A stretch of DNA of 34,037 nt, taken from the IMG/VR virus record IMGVR_UViG_3300035099_000049, positions 1 to 34,037 of that record. One strand, 5' to 3'. Origin of the DNA: a virus. Below the pieces are notes generated by a model. It worked only from the letters and a program-made list of their open reading frames with translations. It did no database searches and was not told the origin of the DNA. The position numbers and the translations under genes are program-made. Positions within the stretch are counted from its first letter, which is position 1. The number at the start of each line of letters is the position of its first letter. Shown piece by piece: positions 22,174 through 28,817 of the stretch.

Positions 22174-22731
22174 TTACCAAACAGGTTTCCAAGAGTTGGC
22201 ACTCACTACCGTTTCAGTTGATACATATAAAGTGTTGTCGCTATTCTGATAAGCCATACATCCTTTATTATAACCTGAAGTAGGTAATGTATCAAATGCA
22301 CCTGCTAAACATAAATGAACAGATGAAGTAGTTGCAGTTGAAACATTAACAATACCTGATACTACTTGTAATTTTGCATTTGGACTTGTATTCCCGATGC
22401 CGACGTTGCCGTTTACAACAACAAAAGTGGAAGTGCCAACGGAAAAAGCGTTCCCTGTTATTGTCATCGTCGCATTATTTATCGTTAATTGTCCTGTCAT
22501 TGTGTCCCCTGTTTTTAAAACATAGGGACTTGTCGCAGTGTTAGTATCCAATCTAACATTTAATGCCGAAGCGTTGGGATTATAAACAAGATTTAAAACC
22601 TGCGTTTCATTTAAAGTTCCCTTTATTGCTGTTGATGAAACTAAAACTTTATTCAATATTTGACTTGATGTGTAATATTGAGCGTGAGCGAAACAAGGCA
22701 TTAAAAGAAATAAAAGAATATATTTTAACAT
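22174..22731 (-). CDS. Small secreted protein with GIGN fibre motif (185 aa)
   Basis: A clear Sec signal peptide (MLKYILLFLLMPCFAHAQ, cut after AHA) is followed by repeats typical of fibre proteins: NVRLDTNTATSPYVLKTGD, MTGQLTINNATMTITGNAF, and NVGIGNTSPNAKLQV. The end (MAYQNSDNTLYVSTE and SWKPVW) matches a short cap. The same motif style is in the 820-residue protein. Position between tail tube and tape measure is where tail-assembly chaperones usually lie, but nothing in this sequence looks like one. It may be a short fibre or an exported decoy; function unknown. Confidence 0.7.
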   Translation of the reverse strand: MLKYILLFLLMPCFAHAQYYTSSQILNKVLVSSTAIKGTLNETQVLNLVYNPNASALNVRLDTNTATSPYVLKTGDTMTGQLTINNATMTITGNAFSVGTSTFVVVNGNVGIGNTSPNAKLQVVSGIVNVSTATTSSVHLCLAGAFDTLPTSGYNKGCMAYQNSDNTLYVSTETVVSANSWKPVW

Positions 22732-22741
22732 AATATTCTCC

Positions 22742-23695
22742 TTAATAACCTGTAACCGTATTTATCAATTTTGCTTCTATCGTTTCTGTAGCAGTCAAGT
22801 TATAATAAGCGTTGAAAGAGACATTTGCTCCAAGCATACCATCAACATTTGTAAATGGATAAGCGGTATAATGTATCTCTGGAATTATAAATTCTAAAGT
22901 ATGCTTATATCCTGTCTCAATTTCTGCTCCTTCTGATATTATATCTAAACTTGCAGAAGTATTTGATAAGAACTTGTTTCTCTGGATCTCATCTTCAAAT
23001 AATCCAGTAAAACTACCGGTAACCAATAATTTAGCGTGAGAAACAATATCATAAATATCCTGTGAATTATTCAATAAATGTAGTCCAGCAGACCCATTGT
23101 CAATTGTTAAACTCCAGTTTTTAATTGTCATAACTTGATTTCCATCTATTTTAAAAGTATTTTGATAAAACATAAATGGAGTAGGGTCAACCCAAGTTGG
23201 AGTAGCAGGACTTGCGTAATCTTGTTCCGTCTTATAAAGAACCGTAGCATTTGCCTTAAGTTTATTATCTGCATCCTGCGAGAAAGCAACTGACTTAATT
23301 ACTGACAATGGATATTGCTTCGCATTTATGCCTCTATGAATGCTAATCGTATATGATGGCATTGTTATTCCTGTTGCCCTTTTAAAACTATGCTGATAAG
23401 CAGTAGTCCCTGGATGCGTAGTAGTAACCGAACCTAAAAGCGAATTTAAAAGTTCTCCAAGATTATCACTTGTTACCTCTATTCCTGAAATTGTTCCTGT
23501 CCCTTCTTTTCTACCTGCTTTAGGTGGAAATTTTTCAAATATTCCTCTAACAGTTTCATCTTCAATTAAATTGAGTTTATACTCCAATTCAGCATCAGGA
23601 GCAACAGGTATAAACCTCGTAGGATCAACCGCTGTTCCTCTTGTCGTCTCTTTGCCTATTCCAACCCATTTTTGTTCAATCGCATAAAGTGCCAT
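22742..23695 (-). CDS. Tail tube protein (317 aa)
   Basis: Matches the tail-tube family: VGIGKETTRGTAVDPTRFIPV near the start, KEGTGTISGIEVTSDNLGELL, YTISIHRGINAKQYPLSVIKSVAF, and a closing LEFIIPEIHYTAYPF then NVSFNAYYNL. The strand-rich composition and position between tail terminator and tape measure agree. AGGAGG-type site before the ATG. Probably hexameric rings that form the tail tube. Confidence 0.82.
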   Translation of the reverse strand: MALYAIEQKWVGIGKETTRGTAVDPTRFIPVAPDAELEYKLNLIEDETVRGIFEKFPPKAGRKEGTGTISGIEVTSDNLGELLNSLLGSVTTTHPGTTAYQHSFKRATGITMPSYTISIHRGINAKQYPLSVIKSVAFSQDADNKLKANATVLYKTEQDYASPATPTWVDPTPFMFYQNTFKIDGNQVMTIKNWSLTIDNGSAGLHLLNNSQDIYDIVSHAKLLVTGSFTGLFEDEIQRNKFLSNTSASLDIISEGAEIETGYKHTLEFIIPEIHYTAYPFTNVDGMLGANVSFNAYYNLTATETIEAKLINTVTGY

Positions 23696-23703
23696 AATAC
23701 CTC

Positions 23704-24168
23704 CTATCTATTAGTATCCTGTATTGGCTGTGTTTCTATTCTCATCGTTATATCAGCCAACCTATACGGATAAATTTCAAAAATAAAACTTGTTTCTGGA
23801 AAAGTAAATTTTAAACAACTCCCATTTAAATCTCTATTCGCATTTAAAACATTTTTAACATCCGCTACCATATCCATAATCCCTTTATCTCCTTGAATAT
23901 TCGCTGTTATCTGGTCATCTTTATTGATAACTTCCAATATACACTCAATTAAAACCTCAAAAGTTATCTTTTTAAAATTAGGAATTGTTATATTCTCCTC
24001 AATTTCTTTAATCGGCTCAACTACTATTGTTGGCAGAAACACTTCTGGTAAATCATCCTTAAATCTAAATCCTTGATAAATATTCTTCACATATTCTAAA
24101 GGTTGACCTGTCTGTTTAGCATTATTCAATATTGTTATTATGTTATTCCAAATATTCTCGCTAATCAT
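23704..24168 (-). CDS. Tail terminator/neck-like protein (154 aa)
   Basis: Alpha/beta pattern of tail-terminator proteins: helix at the start (ENIWNNIITILNNAK), then FKDDLPEVFLPTIVVEPIKE, FKKITFEVLIECILEVINKD, IMDMVADVKNVLNAN, and FEIYPYRLADITMRIETQP. The last strand pair is characteristic. It sits between the gpG-like gene and the tube gene. Overlaps the upstream gene by 8 nt. The family is inferred from order and shape. Confidence 0.65.
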   Translation of the reverse strand: MISENIWNNIITILNNAKQTGQPLEYVKNIYQGFRFKDDLPEVFLPTIVVEPIKEIEENITIPNFKKITFEVLIECILEVINKDDQITANIQGDKGIMDMVADVKNVLNANRDLNGSCLKFTFPETSFIFEIYPYRLADITMRIETQPIQDTNR

Positions 24169-24721
24169 AATTCTGTCCTGTCATAAAATCATTAAATAAC
24201 TTTTTAATCTGTTCTTTATAACTTTCTCTTAGGACCATAAAAGGTCTTGCTGGAACATTGCCCCAGGGGATATTTGGCACTGTTCTTGTATGTTCTCTAA
24301 CTCTAATTCTCTTGCCTTTAACTCGTCTTATATGCTCTCTAATTCTTACTTTAACATCTTTAGCAATGCTCCCCCTTGGCGCTCCAAATTGATGAATAGT
24401 CGCATAAGGAGTATTCGTCGCAACAAATGCTTCATCTCCCATATAGCCAGGAAATATACTTTGCCTTAATAAACCTGTATCCTGCAATATTCTCGGAGAA
24501 CCTTTTCCCTTTCCCTTTCGCCTTAAAGCAAGAGTTATGGGTCTCAATTCTTTCCATTTTCCTTTATCTGTCCCCTGTTCTTGAAAATTCTGCATAACCG
24601 ATTTTTGAAGTAATATGCTAATTTTTTTTAACATTGGAGAAGGAACTTTTAACCTTTCTTGAACAGAATTGATTTTAGAGAACAACTCTTTAAATCCATC
24701 AATGTTTATGTTTAATCTCAT
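24161..24721 (-). CDS. gpG/virion-morphogenesis family protein (186 aa)
   Basis: Signature of the phage virion morphogenesis family: GTDKGKWKELRPITLALRRKGK, RILQDTGLLRQSIFP, FVATNTPYATIHQFG, and PARPFMVLRESYKEQIKKL. These small proteins join head completion and tail joining in Mu-like phages. Residues between 120 and 150 are extremely basic (RIREHIRRVKGKRIRVREH), more than usual. ATGA overlap with the connector gene. Confidence 0.82.
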   Translation of the reverse strand: MRLNINIDGFKELFSKINSVQERLKVPSPMLKKISILLQKSVMQNFQEQGTDKGKWKELRPITLALRRKGKGKGSPRILQDTGLLRQSIFPGYMGDEAFVATNTPYATIHQFGAPRGSIAKDVKVRIREHIRRVKGKRIRVREHTRTVPNIPWGNVPARPFMVLRESYKEQIKKLFNDFMTGQNYD

Positions 24722-25212
24722 TGATTACCAATAACATCCTCATCTGAATATGTTATCTCTTTTATTTTCCAACTCTTGCTATCTGTCAAATTAAATATTC
24801 TCTTAACATCGCCAGTATTGATAATCGGGACAATTGTTATTGAAACATTATTTGGCTTTAAGACAACTCCGTTGCTATCAATTAAAAGCATTTGCATTGC
24901 TTTTATTTTTTCAAGTAATTCATAGAACTCATCTTTCCATTTAACGAAGCCCGCTTCATCTGTCTTGCTCGGCTGTGTCCTTGCATATATATCCCTATAT
25001 ATCGCATATCTGGAATAGAGAATATTTAATCTTTTGATAAGAGGGGCGGAACTCAAATCCGTTTGGCTATATCCAATCGGAATTAAATTCGTATCAATTA
25101 TTTCCGCCCCCTCATCAATTCTTGCCTGCACATCAGTGTCAACCCAGCCCGCAGATGTTATGATAACATCTACAGTCTTATCTTTGACATCTAATATAGT
25201 GCAGTAAGACAT
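24718..25212 (-). CDS. Head-tail connector protein, gp36-like (164 aa)
   Basis: Layout fits Mu gp36-like (DUF1320) connector proteins: SYCTILDVKDKTVDVIITSA, EGAEIIDTNLIPIGY, LIKRLNILYSRYAIYRDIYA and a helix with WKDEFYELLEKIKAMQ. Such proteins form the ring under the portal. Ends in GEDV-like loops (TYSDEDVIGNQ). It follows the capsid gene with a 2-nt gap. Confidence rests on pattern and gene order. Confidence 0.7.
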   Translation of the reverse strand: MSYCTILDVKDKTVDVIITSAGWVDTDVQARIDEGAEIIDTNLIPIGYSQTDLSSAPLIKRLNILYSRYAIYRDIYARTQPSKTDEAGFVKWKDEFYELLEKIKAMQMLLIDSNGVVLKPNNVSITIVPIINTGDVKRIFNLTDSKSWKIKEITYSDEDVIGNQ

Positions 25213-25214
25213 AA

Positions 25215-26147
25215 TTACGCTATCACGGAAGTTAAGAGATAACCAGCATAATTGCTTATGATATATGGGTCAAACATATCCTTAACTATAACCTTTATAC
25301 CTTCAGGGTCCATAAAGGTCTCAGTGAGAACCTTTCTATAGTTCTGTTTTCTGAAAGTATATCCCAAAGACATAGAATATAGCGAAGGTGACTTCTCAAC
25401 ATAAGCAACTATAGCAACATTATTCCATACCCAAGAAGTTGACCTTGTTAATCCTTCTTTTTCGGTATCATTAACCGCTTCGGCAACTATGAAGTTCTCT
25501 ACTTCAAATGCTCTCGCCATATCTTCATTGCGAGGAATACCGAACTGCGTATATTTGATAACATCTTTAAGCACAGGATGATTTCTCAAAGTATTAAAAA
25601 CATCTCTGGAAACCAACATCGTGTTCGGTAATCTTCCACAATCTTTCTGAATAACAACTTTTATGTCATCAACTTTCTTTATCGGGTTAGAGTTTGTATA
25701 ATCACTCCACGGTGAACCCTCACTAAGTGCCTCATAATGTCCACTTGCATAAGATGAAGTATCAGTTAGTTTGTTTGCAACTTCTATTTCATAATCAAGC
25801 ATTATTGCATTTGTTAACTTCCTAACTGCGTCTTTCTGCGGGTCAAGTGGAGTATCCGCATTATCAATTATTCTCTGCGGAACAAAAGTATGTAAACCTC
25901 TTTCCGTTAAAGAATAAGGATTTGCCTTATCTATTGTATATTCAAACTCTCTTGTCTCACCCTTTGGCGTCAATATCGTCTGATACTGCTTTAAATCCTG
26001 TCTTCCATAAATGAAATATTTGTCGCTTTCTTTCTTGACTGAAACAACAGGCATAATCTGTTCGGCGACAAAAGACGGATTGGTATATTCAACTGAAAGC
26101 ATTGTTAATGCTTGGTCAATGTGAACATCTTGAACTGTTGGTCTCAT
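25215..26147 (-). CDS. Major capsid protein (310 aa)
   Basis: HK97-fold capsid type: MRPTVQDVHIDQALTMLSVE, FVAEQIMPVVSVKKESDKYF, FVPQRIIDNADTPLDPQKDA, LMLDYEIEVANKL-like helix (IMLDYEIEVANKL), MLVSRDVFNTLRNHP, MARAFEVENFIVAEA, and VWNNVAIVAYVEKSPS. The order and E-loop/P-domain segments match capsids that have a separate decoration protein and scaffold-protease, both next door. AGGAGG site. Expect it to be the most abundant virion protein. Confidence 0.9.
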   Translation of the reverse strand: MRPTVQDVHIDQALTMLSVEYTNPSFVAEQIMPVVSVKKESDKYFIYGRQDLKQYQTILTPKGETREFEYTIDKANPYSLTERGLHTFVPQRIIDNADTPLDPQKDAVRKLTNAIMLDYEIEVANKLTDTSSYASGHYEALSEGSPWSDYTNSNPIKKVDDIKVVIQKDCGRLPNTMLVSRDVFNTLRNHPVLKDVIKYTQFGIPRNEDMARAFEVENFIVAEAVNDTEKEGLTRSTSWVWNNVAIVAYVEKSPSLYSMSLGYTFRKQNYRKVLTETFMDPEGIKVIVKDMFDPYIISNYAGYLLTSVIA

Positions 26148-26164
26148 AATTCACCTCCTAAAAA

Positions 26165-26536
26165 TTAAAGTATTCTAATAAGCATTTCAATATATGAACC
26201 AGTAGAACCACCCTCAAGAGCAATACCAACCTTTTGAGGGTTATCTTTTGCATCATATTTAACAACTGTTCCATCCTTATCAATAGCAAGAACATCTCCC
26301 GCATTTACCGTTAGTTCTGTTCCGCCAACAAGAACTTTTACCGTTCCTGAAAGTGCAACTCCAACTGCTTTACCTGCTCCTGCTGGCTCTACAAGAACAC
26401 CAACTGGGACATCACTAATTGCAGAAACGACATCTACTGTCTGGTCCGCAGTTAGTTTTACAACTTTATATATGCTATTACTCAGGTCTGAACCTGCTTT
26501 GAAACTCAAAGTTTGAACAATCGCTTGCTGAGACAT
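26165..26536 (-). CDS. Capsid decoration protein, DUF2190-like (123 aa)
   Basis: A glycine- and valine-rich strand protein: VVKLTADQTVDVVSAISDVP, VGVLVEPAGAGKAVGVALSG, VKVLVGGTELTVNAGDVLAI, GTVVKYDAKDNPQKVGIALE. This is the form of DUF2190-type head decoration proteins that bind capsid three-fold points. AGGAGG site; between scaffold-protease and capsid genes. Confidence 0.85.
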   Translation of the reverse strand: MSQQAIVQTLSFKAGSDLSNSIYKVVKLTADQTVDVVSAISDVPVGVLVEPAGAGKAVGVALSGTVKVLVGGTELTVNAGDVLAIDKDGTVVKYDAKDNPQKVGIALEGGSTGSYIEMLIRIL

Positions 26537-26546
26537 AATTTACCTC

Positions 26547-27650
26547 CTATTTATTCATCATTTTCTTTTCTGCTTTCTTTAATGCCTCATCAAAACTTAT
26601 TTTCTCGGTTTCCTTTATGTGCTCGGCTAATATAGCCAATTCAACATTAGAGGCTTTATATCCCTGCGCTTCTATTGAAGCGATAACTTTGGATTTTTCC
26701 TCCTCTAATTTACTATCATTTTCTTTTGCAAGTTCCTTGAAAATAACAGGTTTTGATTTAGCAAATTCATCTATGAACTTAAAAAACATTTCTAATACTG
26801 AATATTCTTTCTCGCCAAATTTAATGAGCTCGTCCTTTTCGGAGAACTTCTCAACAAATTTGTCAATATATTCATCAAACTTTGGTAGCAATATCCCTCT
26901 GTTTTTCTCTTTAAGTTCATTGACCATATTTTTAATCTTTTCTTTTTCCATCTGCTTTACTTTATCCTCTAATTCTCTTAATTTTATTGCTTCTGGATTT
27001 TCGCTCATTTTATTACCTTCACTCTGCCTTGTCGCTTCCGCTTTCTGCTTTGCTTCGGGCGACATATGATGAGCATATATCCAACCGCATAACTGCTCTG
27101 GTGTATCTGTTACATCACTAACCGCGGAAACACACTCATCCCACCAACCTTTTGGCGGTCTCTGGTCATTTTCAAGTTTAAAATCTTTTATCGCCTGTTC
27201 ATTATCTTTTGCTATCTTTTTAATTTTCTCTTTGTCTTTAAAATCTAAATCTGGAACATTTTCGTCTGGCTTTTTCTCATCTTTTTGCTCATCATCTTTT
27301 GCTTTTTTCTCTTTCTCTTCTGTTATTTCTATCGGGATGCATTTATTCTGATCTTCATCCCATTTATAACCTTTCGGGCATATATGCCCTTGTATCTGGA
27401 CTCCTGCTTTTTCAGAAAGGCATTCTCCTTTTGCTTCATCCCATTTATAACCTTCAGGACATTCAATTGTCATTTCTTTTTTTTCATCTTTATCGCCTTC
27501 CTGCAATTTCATTATCCTTATCTTTGTTAAATATTCCGCAAGTTTGGAAGTATCCAACTCTTTGATTTTATCCTCTTCCATAAACTTCTTTATTGTTTCA
27601 ACACAACAAGGAACCATCTTTTTTACATCATCTAATGTCCATTTTTGCAT
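26547..27650 (-). CDS. Internal in-frame start: scaffold form (367 aa)
   Basis: Same stop and frame as the protease gene. The internal ATG 27650 (MQKWTLDDVKKMVPCC) has AGGAGGAG 3-4 nt upstream, a better ribosome site than the gene's own start. It keeps the CPxGYKWDE repeats and coiled coil but drops the protease. Nested scaffold genes inside protease genes (lambda C/Nu3) are known. Confidence 0.6.
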   Translation of the reverse strand: MQKWTLDDVKKMVPCCVETIKKFMEEDKIKELDTSKLAEYLTKIRIMKLQEGDKDEKKEMTIECPEGYKWDEAKGECLSEKAGVQIQGHICPKGYKWDEDQNKCIPIEITEEKEKKAKDDEQKDEKKPDENVPDLDFKDKEKIKKIAKDNEQAIKDFKLENDQRPPKGWWDECVSAVSDVTDTPEQLCGWIYAHHMSPEAKQKAEATRQSEGNKMSENPEAIKLRELEDKVKQMEKEKIKNMVNELKEKNRGILLPKFDEYIDKFVEKFSEKDELIKFGEKEYSVLEMFFKFIDEFAKSKPVIFKELAKENDSKLEEEKSKVIASIEAQGYKASNVELAILAEHIKETEKISFDEALKKAEKKMMNK

Positions 27651-28346
27651 AACTCCTCCTAATTCTTTTTCACTAAAATTAAGGACTTGATATTCGCCTT
27701 CTCTATTGTAGATTTTCTCAATATCACCAAGTCCTTTTATCGCCGGCAAATCTGCACCAAGCAGTGCAACTGCTCTTAATGTTTTTCCTACATCTTCATT
27801 TGTTTCAGGATGTTTGAAATTAGTATAGACCTCTGCACTTATTTTTGAATACGCTCTATTTTTTATGAGATTATAAATTTTTTCAGGAATATTAACAAAA
27901 TCTGCGAATAAAGTATCTCCTAATCTATATGCCTTTGAAATATATCCAATCGCTGGATAGCCATCTTCTTGTGCTAACTTTTGATCTTCACTATGTCCAA
28001 GTTTCAAAGGTGGCTCAACTAAATCTGTCTTTAATAAAGCATTTGTATTTTTCGCAATCTCATCTAAATCATCAAGAGTAAATTCAACATTATTACCATA
28101 CATATCAGTCCATTTGCCAACTTTTAAAATCGGGACCGCGTCTATTGAAAATAAATTTTCTTTTTTTCCTTTCTTCACTTTTACCTGCCCTGGAATATGG
28201 ACTTCATCAACTGTTGGATGTTGACCGCCCCATATTCCACCTGCGATATATCTCTGGCAATGCTCATAAGTCCAACCTTTCTTATCCATACAATCTTTAA
28301 TTAACTTTTCTAACTCTTTCTTTTCTGGCATATTTTTCGCCTTCAC
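26547..28346 (-). CDS. Mu-I-like prohead protease with nested scaffold (599 aa)
   Basis: N-terminal protease domain, Mu protein I-like: VPILKVGKWTDMYGNN, PPLKLGHSED (H118), and YSKISAEVY (S170), with ALLGADLPAIKGLGD. Residues 290-340 have two copies of CPxGYKWDExxxxC. From about 470 a charged coiled coil follows (LRELEDKVKQMEKEK), the scaffold part. GTG 28346 lies 5 nt after TAAAAT, with no Shine-Dalgarno, so it is leaderless. Two internal ATGs have good sites: 27650 (AGGAGGAG, 367 residues) and 27008 (GAAGGTAAT, 153 residues), so scaffold forms can be made separately. Confidence 0.85.
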   Translation of the reverse strand: MKAKNMPEKKELEKLIKDCMDKKGWTYEHCQRYIAGGIWGGQHPTVDEVHIPGQVKVKKGKKENLFSIDAVPILKVGKWTDMYGNNVEFTLDDLDEIAKNTNALLKTDLVEPPLKLGHSEDQKLAQEDGYPAIGYISKAYRLGDTLFADFVNIPEKIYNLIKNRAYSKISAEVYTNFKHPETNEDVGKTLRAVALLGADLPAIKGLGDIEKIYNREGEYQVLNFSEKELGGVMQKWTLDDVKKMVPCCVETIKKFMEEDKIKELDTSKLAEYLTKIRIMKLQEGDKDEKKEMTIECPEGYKWDEAKGECLSEKAGVQIQGHICPKGYKWDEDQNKCIPIEITEEKEKKAKDDEQKDEKKPDENVPDLDFKDKEKIKKIAKDNEQAIKDFKLENDQRPPKGWWDECVSAVSDVTDTPEQLCGWIYAHHMSPEAKQKAEATRQSEGNKMSENPEAIKLRELEDKVKQMEKEKIKNMVNELKEKNRGILLPKFDEYIDKFVEKFSEKDELIKFGEKEYSVLEMFFKFIDEFAKSKPVIFKELAKENDSKLEEEKSKVIASIEAQGYKASNVELAILAEHIKETEKISFDEALKKAEKKMMNK

Positions 28347-28806
28347 TTTTTATTTTAGCACGATTTGCCGACCCCTTGTCAATACCCTTTAACAAGTTAT
28401 CACTACCTAAATTATCCCAGCCGATATAAAGTGAAATAACATTTTTTACGAAGACAAATTCAAATGGTTCTAAATCAAATGTTATAAATTTAACCTTCTC
28501 ATTTAATTCTGAAATATTTTCAATATGCCAAAAAGTTTGATGCTCACATAAAATTTTAACATCATTATTTGGTTTTACTATTTTATATTTTTCATCTAAA
28601 AAATTATTCTTATTGCAAAAAATAAAATTATAATTAGTATTTTCAAAAATTTTCTTTTCTGTGATAATGCTTTTAAGATTTTTAATTTCACCAAAATCAG
28701 ATATTCGCCTTCTCAAATCATAAATCATAACTTTATCTGATTTGGTTAAATTTCCAACTCTCTGCCAACCGTTGAAAGTCCATATCTCATAATCTTGATA
28801 TATCAT
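28297..28806 (-). CDS. Hint-like small protein (169 aa)
   Basis: The start, EIWTFNGWQRVGNLTKSDKVMIYD (split here as EIWTFNGWQRVGNL, then KSDKVMIYD), is the first motif block of Hint/intein domains, but the catalytic first Cys/Ser is absent (it reads MIYQDYE). A middle HQTFWHIENI resembles the histidine block. The last 50 nt overlap the protease start and contain its promoter; the C-terminal tail (DKGSANRAKIKSEGEKYARK) may be a by-product of that overlap. AGGAGG-type site at the ATG. Degenerate Hint proteins are seen near phage head genes; no partner is known. Confidence 0.6.
   Translation of the reverse strand: MIYQDYEIWTFNGWQRVGNLTKSDKVMIYDLRRRISDFGEIKNLKSIITEKKIFENTNYNFIFCNKNNFLDEKYKIVKPNNDVKILCEHQTFWHIENISELNEKVKFITFDLEPFEFVFVKNVISLYIGWDNLGSDNLLKGIDKGSANRAKIKSEGEKYARKERVRKVN
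28352..28382 (-). promoter_or_regulatory. Promoter for the protease/scaffold and capsid operon, leaderless
   Basis: Minus strand TTGACA (28377-28382), 19-bp spacer ending TGC, TAAAAT (28352-28357), then 5 bases and the GTG at 28346. It lies inside the end of the Hint-like gene. The block tattgacaaggggt is shared exactly with the ATP-grasp promoter. Confidence 0.7.
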
Positions 28807-28817
28807 TTTTTACCTCC

